Assembly: GCA_963737575.1 (NCBI GenBank)
Contig: CAVTTJ010000007.1
Span: 1-64,000 of the forward strand
From: VRUE01 sp963737575
GTDB lineage: Bacteria > Actinomycetota > Thermoleophilia > Solirubrobacterales > 70-9
Direction: 5' to 3'
Length of the DNA: 64,000 nucleotides
In this document: positions 25,696 through 39,228 of the stretch, one piece after another
Layout of the letters: the number at the start of each line of letters is the position of its first letter
Position numbering within the stretch: position 1 is the stretch's first letter
Translations under genes and position numbers: made by a program
Notes under the pieces: model-generated
Told to the model about the DNA's origin: nothing
Database searches by the model: none
The model's input: the letters and a program-made list of their open reading frames with translations, nothing else

Positions 25696-26472
25696 TCATG
25701 CCTCCGCCTCCCTGGAGCCGGAGGTTCGGAACGACCAGGCCTCCGGCCGCGCGCGGGCGAACAGGCGCTGGGCGACGACGGCCGCCGTGATCGCGACCAT
25801 CCAGCCGAGCACAGCGTCGATCCAGTAGTGGTTGCCGGTGACGATCACGACCCAGAGGATGAGCAGCGGCCAGCAGGCCCAGAACGCCCGCGACCACCAG
25901 TGGCGGCAGACCAGCGCTCCGGTGCCGCCGATCATCACGGCGAAGGCGCAGTGCATGCTCGGGATCGCGGCGAAGGGGTTGATGAACGACTTGGCCAGAG
26001 CCGAGTCGTGGTTGATTCCGGAGAACTTGTTGATCGTGTCGACGAAGCCGTACTCGGGGAACATCCGCGGCGGCGCCGTCGGGTAGAGCGTGTAGCCGAC
26101 GAGCGCGAGCCCCATCGCGATGACGAACATGTTGCGGACGAAGTTGTAGGACTCGTTGCGGAAGAGGTAGAGCCAGACCAGGAAGCCGAGCGCGATCGAG
26201 AACTGCGCGTTGAGGTAGAGCTGGTTGGCGAGGTCGATCACCCAGTCCGCACGGAGGAAGAAGGACTGCAGGTGGGGCTCGAAGAGGGTGTGCGCCGACT
26301 GCTCGAATTCGATCACCTGCTGGCCGTTGGCCATCGCCACCGACCGCTCGCCATCGGCGATCCCGCGAACCGCCGTGTAGGCGAGGTCGACGCCGACCAG
26401 GATCAGGATCTGACGCCCGACATCGCCCCAGCCTTTGGGCAGCTTCGATTCGATCGCGGACAGGACGCGCAT
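25696..26472 (-). CDS. PAP2/Aur1-like membrane phosphatase or phosphotransferase
   Basis: This 258-residue polytopic protein carries PAP2_3 (inositolphosphotransferase Aur1-like) motifs: YPTAPPRM, IPSMHCAF with the first catalytic His near residue 175, and TGNHYWIDAVLG with the second His and Asp. Such proteins dephosphorylate or transfer lipid phosphates at the outer membrane face. It is first in a run with the phosphatidyltransferase and ino1, so dephosphorylation of phosphatidylinositol phosphate, or transfer of inositol phosphate, is a reasonable inference. ATG 26472 has no strong ribosome site. Confidence 0.85.
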   Translation of the reverse strand: MRVLSAIESKLPKGWGDVGRQILILVGVDLAYTAVRGIADGERSVAMANGQQVIEFEQSAHTLFEPHLQSFFLRADWVIDLANQLYLNAQFSIALGFLVWLYLFRNESYNFVRNMFVIAMGLALVGYTLYPTAPPRMFPEYGFVDTINKFSGINHDSALAKSFINPFAAIPSMHCAFAVMIGGTGALVCRHWWSRAFWACWPLLILWVVIVTGNHYWIDAVLGWMVAITAAVVAQRLFARARPEAWSFRTSGSREAEA

Positions 26473-26519
26473 CTGTGCATTGTAATCCGGCTGTTAAGCG
26501 GCGCTTTGTGGAAAACGTC

Positions 26520-27338
26520 TCACTCGGCGAGGAACCCGATAACGCGGTCGACGATCGCCGGGTCGTCGATCCATGGCCAGTGGCCGGCGCCGGGTCTGAT
26601 CTCGACTTTCCCGTCGCCGAGAGCGGCAGCCGTGGCCTCGGCGAATCTGGGCGGCAGATAGCGGTCCTGGTCGCCCCAGATAACCAGGGCCGGACAGGTG
26701 ATCCGACCGAGGTCCCTGCCGGCGGCGACGAGGCGATCGGGGTCGGCGTGGCGGTAGAGGCGCAGGATCGCCCGGTTCGTCCCCTTGTCCCAGTAACGCC
26801 AGGTCCGGTCGAGGAACTGATCCGGCATGGGGCTCCAGTCGCCGCGCGCCTGGCGCATCGCAAGCGCCATCGAGCGCTTCGTCCCGGTCGCGGTGACGAA
26901 CTCACCGAAGGGGCGCCGGCGCCAGATCTGGGCGACCCAGTGCCAGCGGAAGCCGGGAGTGAAGGGGACGATGTTCATCGCCACCAGTCGCTCGACCAGG
27001 TCCGGGCGCCGCTGGGCGCCGATCAGCGCCAGGCAACCCCAGTCGTGGACGACCAGCTTGCGGCGGCCGACCCCGAGCTCTTCGAGGGCGCGTTCGAGAA
27101 ACGCGGAGAGGCCGTACATCGAGTAGTCGAAGCTCTTCGGGTCCGGACGGTCCGAGCGCCCCCAGCCCGGCATGTCGATCGCGACCGACGGGCCGCCGCG
27201 CTCCATGAACGGGATCCAGTCCTCGCCATGGCTCGGGTTGCCGTGGCAGTACACCGTCGGCGTTCCCTCGCCGGGCACCCGCCGGTAGAAGGCCCTGACG
27301 CCGTCGACCGCGAGCTCGGCTTCCTCGATTCCGGCCAC
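26520..27338 (-). CDS. Alpha/beta hydrolase, haloalkane dehalogenase/epoxide hydrolase-like
   Basis: This 272-residue hydrolase shows the oxyanion-hole motif HGNPSHGEDW near residue 33, the nucleophile elbow VVHDWGC with Asp rather than Ser near residue 98, and the catalytic His in GAGHWPW near residue 250. An Asp nucleophile with HGNP is characteristic of haloalkane dehalogenases and some epoxide hydrolases. It starts 11 nt from the divergent nth gene. The substrate is unknown. Confidence 0.85.
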   Translation of the reverse strand: MAGIEEAELAVDGVRAFYRRVPGEGTPTVYCHGNPSHGEDWIPFMERGGPSVAIDMPGWGRSDRPDPKSFDYSMYGLSAFLERALEELGVGRRKLVVHDWGCLALIGAQRRPDLVERLVAMNIVPFTPGFRWHWVAQIWRRRPFGEFVTATGTKRSMALAMRQARGDWSPMPDQFLDRTWRYWDKGTNRAILRLYRHADPDRLVAAGRDLGRITCPALVIWGDQDRYLPPRFAEATAAALGDGKVEIRPGAGHWPWIDDPAIVDRVIGFLAE

Positions 27339-27349
27339 GGCTGCAGCAT

Positions 27350-28027
27350 ATGGTCAGAAACATGGATTGGAGGAGACCACCCAAGCGGCGGGTGCGGGCG
27401 ATCCGCGACCGCCTGCGCGAGCTCTACGGCCGCCCGGTCAACGCCCCCCACGGGCACCCGATCGCCGAGTTGGTCAAGACCGTCCTCTCCCAGCACACCA
27501 ATGACCGCAACCGCGATCGCGCCTTCTCCTCGCTGCGCGAGCGCTTCCCGACCTGGGAGGAGGTCCGCGACGCCCGCGTCGACGAGGTCGAGGACGCGAT
27601 CCGCCCCGGAGGCCTCGGAAAGCAGAAGGCGCCGCGGATCCAGCAGATCATCGAGCGCCTCGGCGATCCCCCCGATCTCGACTGGACCGAGACCGCCCCG
27701 CGCGAGGAGTCGATGAGGTTCCTGCTCGGGCTCCCCGGTGTCGGCCGCAAAACATCGGCCTGCGTCCTGATCTTCACCTGGGGCATCCCGGAGATACCGG
27801 TCGACGTCCACATCCACAGGGTCGGCGGCCGGCTGGGCCTGTTCCCAGAAGACGCTAGCTTCGATCGCGCCCACGATGAGATGCTCGCCGTGGTCGATCC
27901 CGAGGACGCCTACGAGCTGCACATGAACCTGATCCGGCACGGCCGCGAGGTCTGCAGACCGAAGCCACGCTGCGGCGAGTGCGGCCTGCGCCGCATGTGC
28001 CCCTTCTATCGCAAGACTCGCCGGTAG
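27350..28027 (+). CDS. nth: Endonuclease III-family DNA glycosylase
   Basis: This 225-residue base-excision enzyme has the helix-hairpin-helix LPGVGRKTSACVL with the catalytic Lys (residue about 131), the catalytic Asp in PVDVHIHRVGGRLG (about 150) and a C-terminal 4Fe-4S loop with Cys spacing C-x5-C-x2-C-x5-C; the family norm for the first gap is x6. Lys plus Asp marks a bifunctional glycosylase/AP lyase of the Nth group. ATG 27350 and ATG 27362 are both possible. The UDG-like gene is about 5 kb away in another cluster. Confidence 0.9.
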   Translation: MVRNMDWRRPPKRRVRAIRDRLRELYGRPVNAPHGHPIAELVKTVLSQHTNDRNRDRAFSSLRERFPTWEEVRDARVDEVEDAIRPGGLGKQKAPRIQQIIERLGDPPDLDWTETAPREESMRFLLGLPGVGRKTSACVLIFTWGIPEIPVDVHIHRVGGRLGLFPEDASFDRAHDEMLAVVDPEDAYELHMNLIRHGREVCRPKPRCGECGLRRMCPFYRKTRR

Positions 28028-28058
28028 TATCTCCGCCGCTTCAGCTTCAGCCCGATCC

Positions 28059-28469
28059 ATGAGCAAAAAAACCTTCATCCTCTTCGGCCTCCTCGTCCTC
28101 GTCCTCGCGGCCGTGATCCCGTGGCTCGTCTTCCGCGCCGACGGCGATGCCGCCGCCGGCCGGGAGGAAGTCGCCGGCAGCCTCAAGCAGGGACAGTCGC
28201 TGTTCGCGACCAACTGCGGGACCTGCCACACGCTCTACGCGGCGGGCACCGACGGCAACTTCGGGCCCAACCTCGACGAACTGCTCGCCGGCACCGGGAC
28301 CCCGACGGAAAAGTCCGCGATCGAACAAACCGAAGGCCGGGTCCTGAACGCGATCGAAGAAGGGGTCGACAGCAGCTCGACTCCGGGCCGGATGCCGCCG
28401 GGCATCCTCTCCGGCGAACAGGCCGAAGAAGTCGCCGAATTCGTCGCAAACACCGCCGGCCGCGGATAG
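28059..28469 (+). CDS. Membrane-anchored class I cytochrome c
   Basis: This 136-residue protein has an N-terminal membrane anchor (FILFGLLVLVLAAVIPWLVF) followed by one cytochrome c domain. The heme site CGTCH is near residue 53 and the axial Met is in GRMPPGIL near residue 110. The domain would face the outside and carry electrons to an oxidase or reductase that is not in the window. It begins 31 nt after nth. Confidence 0.9.
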   Translation: MSKKTFILFGLLVLVLAAVIPWLVFRADGDAAAGREEVAGSLKQGQSLFATNCGTCHTLYAAGTDGNFGPNLDELLAGTGTPTEKSAIEQTEGRVLNAIEEGVDSSSTPGRMPPGILSGEQAEEVAEFVANTAGRG

Positions 28470-28532
28470 CCCCCGCCGCCAAGCACCCCCGGACGCGGAA
28501 GCGCGGGCGCGCCAATTGGCCGGGTGTGATCA

Positions 28533-28562
28533 GCACCCCCGGCGCCGAAGCGCCGAGGGTGC
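28533..28562. terminator. Bidirectional terminator hairpin candidate
   Basis: GCACCCCCGGCGC and GCGCCGAGGGTGC form a strong stem with one mismatch around a CGAA tetraloop, between the ends of convergent genes (cytochrome c and EEP). There is no clear U-tract, which is common in high-GC genomes. A similar GC-rich hairpin precedes it at about 28484-28510. Confidence 0.5.
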
Positions 28563-28573
28563 GTCACCCAGAC

Positions 28574-29770
28574 TCAGTCGTCGAAATTCAGGGCGCTGAA
28601 CAGCCCAGCGTGGTCGGAGTCCCAGAACCCGTTCACCGGGTTCAGGCCCGTCACCTGCGAGCTCTTCAGCGTGATCTGGTCCGGGCTGTCGGTCATCACG
28701 TGATCGACCTGGTGGTTGAAGTCGGAGGGCATTCCCCCGCCTCCCACCGATAGCAGCGCCGAGTTGAGGCAGCACCCGAGCGGGTTGTCGGTGCTGCGCT
28801 CGACCAGGCCGGCCGCCAGCAGGTCGTCGTACGCGAGGGTGTCCGGGAAGGAGACCGTGTCGTCGTCCGAGTTGAGGTCACCGACGAGCACGACCGGGAG
28901 GTCGCCTGTCGCCGCCGGGCCGCCGGGCGCCACCAGTTCATCGGCCTGTGCCTGCCGAATCAGCGGGTGGAACGACTCCAGGTGGGTGTCGACGAAATGG
29001 AACGGCCCGCTGCCGCGAACGCTGGCGTCGGTCGCCACCCAGCCCCGCGCGATCGGTTTCGGCTGGCCGAGGATCGGCAGTTCGAGCAGGGTGTTGAAAT
29101 TGGCGCTTTCCGCGTTCCAGGTGTGGACGCCGTTGCGCGCGAGGATCACGTCGCGCATCGTCAGATGTCCGACCAGCTCGGCGTTTTCGAAGCCGGGCAG
29201 CGGCCCGTCGCCGGGGACTTCGTTCATGTCGGCGGGAGCTTCGAGGTCGAACTCCTTCTGGACCTGGACAATCCTGTAGGGGGTCCCCGGGCCCTTGTTG
29301 AGCTGGTTCATGAGCAGTTCGAGGTAGTCGTAGTTCACCGGCGTCGCCGTCGCCGAGAGCGGTGTGCTCTGCCACAGCGCCACCTCCTGCAGCCCGACCA
29401 GGTCCGGCTTGGTCCGGAGGATCTCGCTCGCGAGACCCTTGGCCCGGGTCGGGAAGTCGTTTGCGACGACCTCGCGGAGGATCGCGCCATCCGCGGCCGC
29501 CAGCTCTTCCGGCGTGGTCGCTTCGACCGCGGGGTCGAGGACGGCGCCGAGGTAGAGGTTGCGGGTCATGACATCGACTTCGGAGCCCCGGTGGTGACCC
29601 TGGCCGTGGCCCGGAGGCCCGTGGTGATGGCCGTGATCGTGGCCCTTGCCCTTGTCGTCGTGGCCGCTCTTGCCGCCGGCCATCGCGGCCGCGGGCACAA
29701 GCGCCAAGACGAAGGCGGCGACGATCGCCAGCAGCGGCAGCCGCCGGCTGAATGCGTGAATGTTGATCAA
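28574..29770 (-). CDS. Secreted endonuclease/exonuclease/phosphatase-like protein
   Basis: From TTG 29770, with GAGGAGGAG 4 nt upstream, 398 residues begin with a signal peptide (RLPLLAIVAAFVLALVPAAA) and a His-rich linker (GHDHGHHHGPPGHGQGHH, a possible metal buffer). The EEP catalytic set follows: VDVMTRNLYLG, LVGLQEVALWQ, FVDTHLESFHP, VLVGDLNSDDD, NHQVDHVMTD and DSDHAGLFSAL. It probably acts outside the cell on nucleic acid, nucleotides or lipid phosphates for phosphate scavenging, by inference. Confidence 0.85.
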   Translation of the reverse strand: MINIHAFSRRLPLLAIVAAFVLALVPAAAMAGGKSGHDDKGKGHDHGHHHGPPGHGQGHHRGSEVDVMTRNLYLGAVLDPAVEATTPEELAAADGAILREVVANDFPTRAKGLASEILRTKPDLVGLQEVALWQSTPLSATATPVNYDYLELLMNQLNKGPGTPYRIVQVQKEFDLEAPADMNEVPGDGPLPGFENAELVGHLTMRDVILARNGVHTWNAESANFNTLLELPILGQPKPIARGWVATDASVRGSGPFHFVDTHLESFHPLIRQAQADELVAPGGPAATGDLPVVLVGDLNSDDDTVSFPDTLAYDDLLAAGLVERSTDNPLGCCLNSALLSVGGGGMPSDFNHQVDHVMTDSPDQITLKSSQVTGLNPVNGFWDSDHAGLFSALNFDD

Positions 29771-30051
29771 GTGCTCCTCCTCGTCGGCGGCCCGGTCCGG
29801 GCCGTTTACGTTGAGGCGCTCCCCTGGGAGTCGCTCTGCCCCTTGACTCCCCTGTGCCGCTACTGCGAAACCCACCATATAGCCCGGCGTTGCGATGCCG
29901 GGAAGGAAAATCGGGCAGAAGAGTAGGTTGGGAGAGGAGCCAAGCACTTTTCCCGGCGAGGGCAATCTGCCATACTCTCACTTAGATTTTCACAGTCCGC
30001 TCGACGGACCAGCTGCCAGTCAAGACAAAACCCCTGGAGGTACGCGAAAAA
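29771..30051. promoter_or_regulatory. Divergent promoter region upstream of dnaK
   Basis: These 281 bases separate the leftward secreted EEP gene from dnaK. I looked for the HAIR element (CTTGAGT-N7-ACTCAAG) bound by HspR and found no good match. An inverted repeat GGGAGTC/GACTCCC is at 29826-29851, and a CATACT box at 29971-29976 could be a -10 element. CCTGGAGG at about 30029-30036 may be the dnaK ribosome site. All roles are tentative. Confidence 0.35.
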
Positions 30052-31943
<1,892 letters not shown>

Positions 31944-31947
<4 letters not shown>

Positions 31948-32532
31948 TTCCTGAGGAGCCCGCGGCCGGCGGGTCCTGTTGCGGGGGAGGCCTCCTCGCC
32001 CTCGCGGGACGACGCTGCGGGCAAGGAGGCCACCCCCACACCACCCGCCGGAGAGGCGGTCGCGCAGGACATCAATTCGCTCCTCAGCGAGGCCGAAGAG
32101 AAACGGGACGAGTATCTCGAGCTGGCGAAGCGGACCAAGGCGGACTTCGAGAACTTCCGTAGGCGGATGACGGCCGAGACCGCGGCCGCCGGCGCCCGCG
32201 GGAAGGCCGAGCTGATCCGCGAGGTGGTGCCGGTCCTCGACGATCTCGAGCGGGCGCTCGAGGCCGCCGGGCTCGACCCCGAGGGCGACTCCCCCGACGG
32301 CCTCGCCCACGGGGTGCTGCTGGTCTTCCGCAGCCTGCGCGAGGCGCTCGCCCGCAACGGCGTCGAGCCGGTCGACCCGACGGGCGATGCCTTCGACCCC
32401 CAGCAGCACGAGGCGCTCTCGACCCTGCCGGGCTCGGGGGCCGAGCCGGGAACCGTGGTCGAGGTCGTCCAGAAGGGCTACCGCTTCGGCGACCTGCTGG
32501 TTCGGCCCGCCCGCGTCGTGGTGGCCGAGTAG
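31944..32532 (+). CDS. grpE: Nucleotide exchange factor GrpE (start region frameshifted)
   Basis: The frame covering about 31973-32532 encodes a clear GrpE: the long helix SLLSEAEEKRDEYLELAKRT, DFENFRRRM, then LDDLERALEAAGLD and the C-terminal beta domain with DPQQHEALSTLPGSG and VVQKGYRFGDLLVRPARVVV. That frame has no ATG, GTG or TTG near its beginning. ATG 31944, overlapping the dnaK stop, is one frame away, and removing one G near 31972 would join them. A CTG start at 31951 is the alternative. It releases ADP from DnaK. Confidence 0.85.
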
Positions 32533-32541
32533 GGGTGCCGA

Positions 32542-33669
32542 TTGGCTGAGGATCTCTACAGGGTCCTGGGCGTCTCGAAGAAGGCGACGGACGAGGAGAT
32601 AAAGAAGGCGTACCGGAAGCTGGCGCGCCAGTACCACCCCGACCGCAACCCCGACGACCCCGAGGCGGAGGAGCGCTTCAAGGAGGTCCAGGGCGCCTAC
32701 GACACTCTGTCGGACGCCGAGAAGCGCAAGGAATACGACGCCGGGGGCGGGATGTTCGGCGGCTTCGGCCAGCGGCCCGGCGGGCCGGGCGCCGGAGCCG
32801 GGCCCTTCGGGCCGGGCGGGGCCGGGGGCGGCTTCGGCGGCGACCTCGGCGACATCTTCTCCAACATCTTCAGCCGCGGCGGCGGCCGGGCGGAGCCCCA
32901 GCAGCCGCGTGGCCGCGACCTCGAAACCGAGACCTCTCTCAGCTTCGAGCAGGCGATCAACGGCGCCCAGGTCAGCGTCACCGTCCCCAAGCAGGAACGC
33001 TGCCAGACCTGCCACGGCAGCGGCGCCAAACCGGGGACCAGCCCGATCACCTGCCCGCGCTGCGAAGGGCGCGGGATCGACTCCCAGAGCCAGGGCTTCT
33101 TCTCGATCAGCCAGCCCTGCCCGCAATGCGGCGGCGCCGGCCAGATCATCGAGGACCCCTGCCCGACCTGCGGCGGGTCGGGCCTGACCCAGCAGACGAA
33201 GCGCTACCGGGTGAACATCCCCGCCGGGGTCCGGGACGGGACCAGGATCCGCCTCGCCGGCAAGGGGGAGGCCGGGGCCCGCGGCGGCGAGCCGGGAGAC
33301 CTCTACGTCGTCACCAGGGTCACCCCCTCGCCGGTCTTCAGGCGCCTCGACGACGGCAACCTCGAGGTGATCGTCCCGATCACCGTCGCCGAGGCGCTGC
33401 AGGGGGGGACGATCGAGGTCCCGACTCTCGACGGGACGAAGAAGATCAAGATCCCGCAGGGGACCAAGCACGGCACGATCCAGCGCCTGCGCGGCGAGGG
33501 AGCGCCGAAGCGCGGCGGCAAGGGCCGCGGCGACATCCGCTACCGGCTCGAGATCGAGGTGCCGAAGAAGCTGAGCAAGGAGCAGCGCGAGGCGGTCGAG
33601 AAGCTCGCCGAGGCGCTGAACGGCGACGACGCCCGGGCCGAGCTCCTGCGGGAGGCCGGAGGACGATGA
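32542..33669 (+). CDS. dnaJ: Chaperone DnaJ (Hsp40, type I)
   Basis: This 375-residue co-chaperone stimulates the DnaK ATPase. The J domain has the HPD tripeptide (RQYHPDRNPDD, residue about 33), followed by a Gly/Phe-rich linker. Four CxxCxGxG-type zinc motifs follow (CQTCHGSG, CPRCEGRG, CPQCGGAG, CPTCGGSG), then the C-terminal substrate domains. The start is TTG 32542. The stop overlaps the hspR ATG. Confidence 0.97.
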   Translation: MAEDLYRVLGVSKKATDEEIKKAYRKLARQYHPDRNPDDPEAEERFKEVQGAYDTLSDAEKRKEYDAGGGMFGGFGQRPGGPGAGAGPFGPGGAGGGFGGDLGDIFSNIFSRGGGRAEPQQPRGRDLETETSLSFEQAINGAQVSVTVPKQERCQTCHGSGAKPGTSPITCPRCEGRGIDSQSQGFFSISQPCPQCGGAGQIIEDPCPTCGGSGLTQQTKRYRVNIPAGVRDGTRIRLAGKGEAGARGGEPGDLYVVTRVTPSPVFRRLDDGNLEVIVPITVAEALQGGTIEVPTLDGTKKIKIPQGTKHGTIQRLRGEGAPKRGGKGRGDIRYRLEIEVPKKLSKEQREAVEKLAEALNGDDARAELLREAGGR

Positions 33670-34019
33670 GCGACGGGCGGCGCCTGACCCACCGGGTCGA
33701 AGCCTCGATCGACGCCGAACGCGGCGTCTTCATGATCTCGGTCGCCGCCGAGCTCGCCCACATGCACCCCCAGACGCTGCGGATGTACGAGGCCCGGGGC
33801 CTGATCGAGCCGAAGCGCTCGCCGAAGAACACACGTCTCTACTCTCAGCGTGACGTCGAGCGCCTGCGGCGGATCCAGCAGATGACCACCGAGCAGGGGC
33901 TCAACCTGGCCGGGGTCGAGACCGTCCTCGAGCTCGAAAAGAAGGTCGAGCGGATGAAATCCGAGCTCGAGCGGATGCGGAAGCGCGCCGCCGAGCTCGA
34001 GCATCGGGAAGGAGCTTGA
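33666..34019 (+). CDS. hspR: MerR-family heat-shock repressor HspR
   Basis: This 117-residue regulator has a MerR-type winged helix (MISVAAELAHMHPQTLRMYEA, with GLIEPKRSPKNTRLYSQRDV as the wing) and a C-terminal coiled coil (LELEKKVERMKSELERMRKR). In actinobacteria HspR binds HAIR sites upstream of dnaK and clpB, with DnaK as co-repressor. No clear HAIR site was found here, so the operator may differ. Its ATG overlaps the dnaJ stop (ATGA). Confidence 0.93.
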   Translation: MSDGRRLTHRVEASIDAERGVFMISVAAELAHMHPQTLRMYEARGLIEPKRSPKNTRLYSQRDVERLRRIQQMTTEQGLNLAGVETVLELEKKVERMKSELERMRKRAAELEHREGA

Positions 34020-35017
34020 TGACGAACAACATCGAGGTGGAAGGGCTCACCCGAAAATTCAAGAACGGCCCCCTCGCCGTCGCCGGGATCGACCTCCACG
34101 TCGACCCGGGCGAGATCTACGGCTTCCTCGGGCCCAACGGGGCGGGCAAGTCGACCACGGTCCACATGCTGACCACACTTCTGCCTCCGACCGACGGAGA
34201 CGCTCGCGTCGCCGGCCACGACGTCGTCACCGAAGGCCCGGCGGTGCGGGCGGCGATCGGCGCCGCCCTGCAGGAAGCGGCGCTCGACCCGCACCTGAGC
34301 GCGCGCGAGCACATGCGGCTGCAGACGGCGCTGCACGGGCTCCCGCGCGAGGAACGCGTCGCCCGCGGCGACGCCCTGATCGAGCGCGTCGGGCTCTCCG
34401 ACGCCGCGGACCGCAAGGTCTCCGGCTACTCGGGCGGGATGAAACGGCGGCTCGACCTCGCGCTCGCCCTCGTCCACGGACCGCGGGTCCTCTTCCTCGA
34501 CGAGCCGACGACCGGGCTCGATCCGCAGAGCCGGGCCGCGCTCTGGGACGAGGTGTCCCGCCTCGCCGGCCAGGAGGGGGTCACGGTCTTCCTCACGACG
34601 CAGTACCTCGAGGAGGCCGACGTCCTCGCCGACCGGGTCGGGATCATCGACGACGGCAAGATCGTCGCCGAGGGGACGCCGTCGGCGCTCAAGGACGAAA
34701 TCGGACGGCCCAGCCTCGAGATCACCCCGTGCAACCCGGCCGACGGCGACCGGATGCTCGGCGTGTTGCAGCGATTCGGCGAGCGGGTGCCGGCGGCCCG
34801 CGACGCGCTCGCGGTTCGCCTCGAAACCGGAGCCGAGGGCCTCGCCGACGTCGTCAGGGCGCTCGACGCCGAGGGCCTGCGGTTCGACGACATCGACCTC
34901 CACGCTCCGAGCCTCGACGACGTCTTCCTCGAGAAGACCGGCCGCCACCTCGAGGGCGCCGGAGAGGACGGCGAGATGCCGACCGGGGAACAGCCGCTCG
35001 AGGGAGCCGCAGCGTGA
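34019..35017 (+). CDS. ABC transporter ATP-binding protein, DrrA-like
   Basis: This 332-residue ATPase has Walker A GPNGAGKSTT (residue about 40), signature SGYSGGMKRRLDLA (about 137), Walker B VLFLDEPTTGLD (about 157) and H-loop region FLTTQYLEEAD. A C-terminal extension of the DrrA type (SLDDVFLEKTGRHLEG) follows. ATG 34019 is used, with TTG 34016 just before it. It is linked by overlap to hspR and to two permease genes, forming a drug or lipid exporter of the daunorubicin-resistance type. Confidence 0.92.
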   Translation: MTNNIEVEGLTRKFKNGPLAVAGIDLHVDPGEIYGFLGPNGAGKSTTVHMLTTLLPPTDGDARVAGHDVVTEGPAVRAAIGAALQEAALDPHLSAREHMRLQTALHGLPREERVARGDALIERVGLSDAADRKVSGYSGGMKRRLDLALALVHGPRVLFLDEPTTGLDPQSRAALWDEVSRLAGQEGVTVFLTTQYLEEADVLADRVGIIDDGKIVAEGTPSALKDEIGRPSLEITPCNPADGDRMLGVLQRFGERVPAARDALAVRLETGAEGLADVVRALDAEGLRFDDIDLHAPSLDDVFLEKTGRHLEGAGEDGEMPTGEQPLEGAAA

Positions 35018-35832
35018 GCGGCGCGACCGTCGCCGCCCCGGCGGCGCAGAGCCACGCCTCGACCCTCTCGACCCAGGTCCGCTCGCTGGCGGGCCGGGCG
35101 GTTCTGCGGACCCTGCGCCAGCCGGCGATGATCGTCCCCAGCCTCGTATTCCCGCTCTTCCTGCTCGCGGTCAACAGCGCCGGGCTCAGCGCCGCCACCG
35201 AGATCCCCGGCTTCCCGACCGACTCCTATCTCACCTTCGTCCTCGCGGTGCCGTTCATCCAGGGCGCCCTGTTCTCGACGATGAACTCCGGCCAGGCGCT
35301 CGCCGAAGACATCGAGAACGGGTTCTTCAACCGGCTCGCGCTGACCCCGATGCGGGGCTCCTCGCTGATCGCGGGCCAGCTCGGTGGGCTGGTCGTGATC
35401 GGGCTGATTCAGGCGACGGTCTACCTCGCGGTCGGCCTCGCCGCGGGGGCCCACTTCGAGGCGGGCGTCGCCGGCGTTCCGGTCCTTCTCGCGCTCTCGG
35501 TCCTGATCTCGATCGGGTTCGGCGGGATCGGGATGTTCATGGCGATCCGCACCGGGTCCGGCGAGGCGGTGCAGGGGATGTTCCCGCTGCTGTTCGTCTT
35601 CCTCTTCTTCAGCTCGATCTCGATGCCGAGGAACCTGATCGCGCACGAGTGGTTCCGGACGATCGCGACGATCAACCCGGTCAGCTATCTGATCGAGGGG
35701 ATCCGCAGCCTCTTCATCTACGGCTGGGACGGCGAGGCCCTGGCCCTGGCCTTCGGGATCGCGATCGGCCTGATCGTCATCTCGATCACGATCGCGTCCC
35801 TGGCCCTGAGGAACAGGATGGTGAGGACATGA
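35014..35832 (+). CDS. ABC-2 type transporter permease, DrrB-like (first of two)
   Basis: This 272-residue membrane protein has six hydrophobic segments and ABC-2 features: RTLRQPAMIVPSLVFPLFLL, EDIENGFFNRLALTPMRGSS near residue 105 and NPVSYLIEGIRSLFIYGWDG near residue 222. GTG 35014 overlaps the ATPase stop. With the following permease it would form the membrane half of the exporter. Substrate unknown. Confidence 0.9.
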   Translation: MSGATVAAPAAQSHASTLSTQVRSLAGRAVLRTLRQPAMIVPSLVFPLFLLAVNSAGLSAATEIPGFPTDSYLTFVLAVPFIQGALFSTMNSGQALAEDIENGFFNRLALTPMRGSSLIAGQLGGLVVIGLIQATVYLAVGLAAGAHFEAGVAGVPVLLALSVLISIGFGGIGMFMAIRTGSGEAVQGMFPLLFVFLFFSSISMPRNLIAHEWFRTIATINPVSYLIEGIRSLFIYGWDGEALALAFGIAIGLIVISITIASLALRNRMVRT

Positions 35833-36602
35833 GCGAATACACCTCGGCCGTGCTCGGGGTCGCCTGGCGGAGCCTCCACCGTGCATTCACCACCCCGGCG
35901 CTTCTGTTCCCGGCGCTGATCTTCCCCCTCTTCTTCCTCGCCGCCTTCGCCGGCGGCCTCTCGGCGGTCAGCGAGACCCCGAGATTCGAATATCCGGAGG
36001 GCTACACGACCTTCATCTTCGGGTTCGTCCTGCTCCAATCCTCGGCCCTGGGCGGGGTCTTCACCGGGTTTTCGGTCGCGGCCGACTTCCAGTTCGGGAT
36101 GGGTCGCCGGATGCTGCTCGCGACCCAGCACCGGACGGCGATCATCGCCGGCTATGCGATCACGGCGATCGTCCGGGTCCTCGTCACCTGGACGGTGGTC
36201 ACCTTCGTCGCCGTCGTGATCGCCGGGATGGAGGTGGGGGGCAGCGCCGCCGACGTCGCCGTCCTTTACCTGCTCTCGTTGACGCTCAACGTCGTCGCCC
36301 TGCTCTTCGCCTGCGGAATCGCTCTGCGCCTGCGGACGCTCCAGGCCGGCCCGTTGATGCAGTTCCCGGTCTTCATCCTGCTGTTCCTGACTCCGGTCTA
36401 CGTCCCCCAGGCGCTGCTCGCCGGCTGGGTCTCCCACGTGGCGAAGTTCAACCCGCTGACCCTCGTCCTCAATACCAACCGCGACCTGCTCGCCGGCCTC
36501 TCGGCCGAGATCCTCGCCGCCTACGCGGTCGCCTTCGGCCTCGTCGCGCTGCTCGGGGTCTGGGCCGTCAGCGGGATGCGCCGGGCGGAGACCGCGGGCT
36601 AG
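35829..36602 (+). CDS. ABC-2 type transporter permease (second)
   Basis: This 257-residue permease begins MSEYTSAVLGVAWRSLHRAF with the ABC-2 layout: TPALLFPALIFPLFFLAAFAGG, QFGMGRRMLLATQHRTAI, then FNPLTLVLNTNRDLLAGLSA. It is clearly paralogous in design to the previous gene and overlaps its stop by ATGA, so the pair probably forms a heterodimer with the DrrA-like ATPase. The gap to clpB is 37 nt. Confidence 0.9.
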   Translation: MSEYTSAVLGVAWRSLHRAFTTPALLFPALIFPLFFLAAFAGGLSAVSETPRFEYPEGYTTFIFGFVLLQSSALGGVFTGFSVAADFQFGMGRRMLLATQHRTAIIAGYAITAIVRVLVTWTVVTFVAVVIAGMEVGGSAADVAVLYLLSLTLNVVALLFACGIALRLRTLQAGPLMQFPVFILLFLTPVYVPQALLAGWVSHVAKFNPLTLVLNTNRDLLAGLSAEILAAYAVAFGLVALLGVWAVSGMRRAETAG

Positions 36603-36639
36603 CCGGGGCCGATGGGCGCTCTTAGAATCGGAGTCACCG

Positions 36640-39228
<2,589 letters not shown>

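Noticed and set aside
29771..30051. HAIR or CIRCE heat-shock operator upstream of dnaK
   Set aside because: No CTTGAGT-N7-ACTCAAG or TTAGCACTC-type repeat found; only a weak GGGAGTC/GACTCCC pair.
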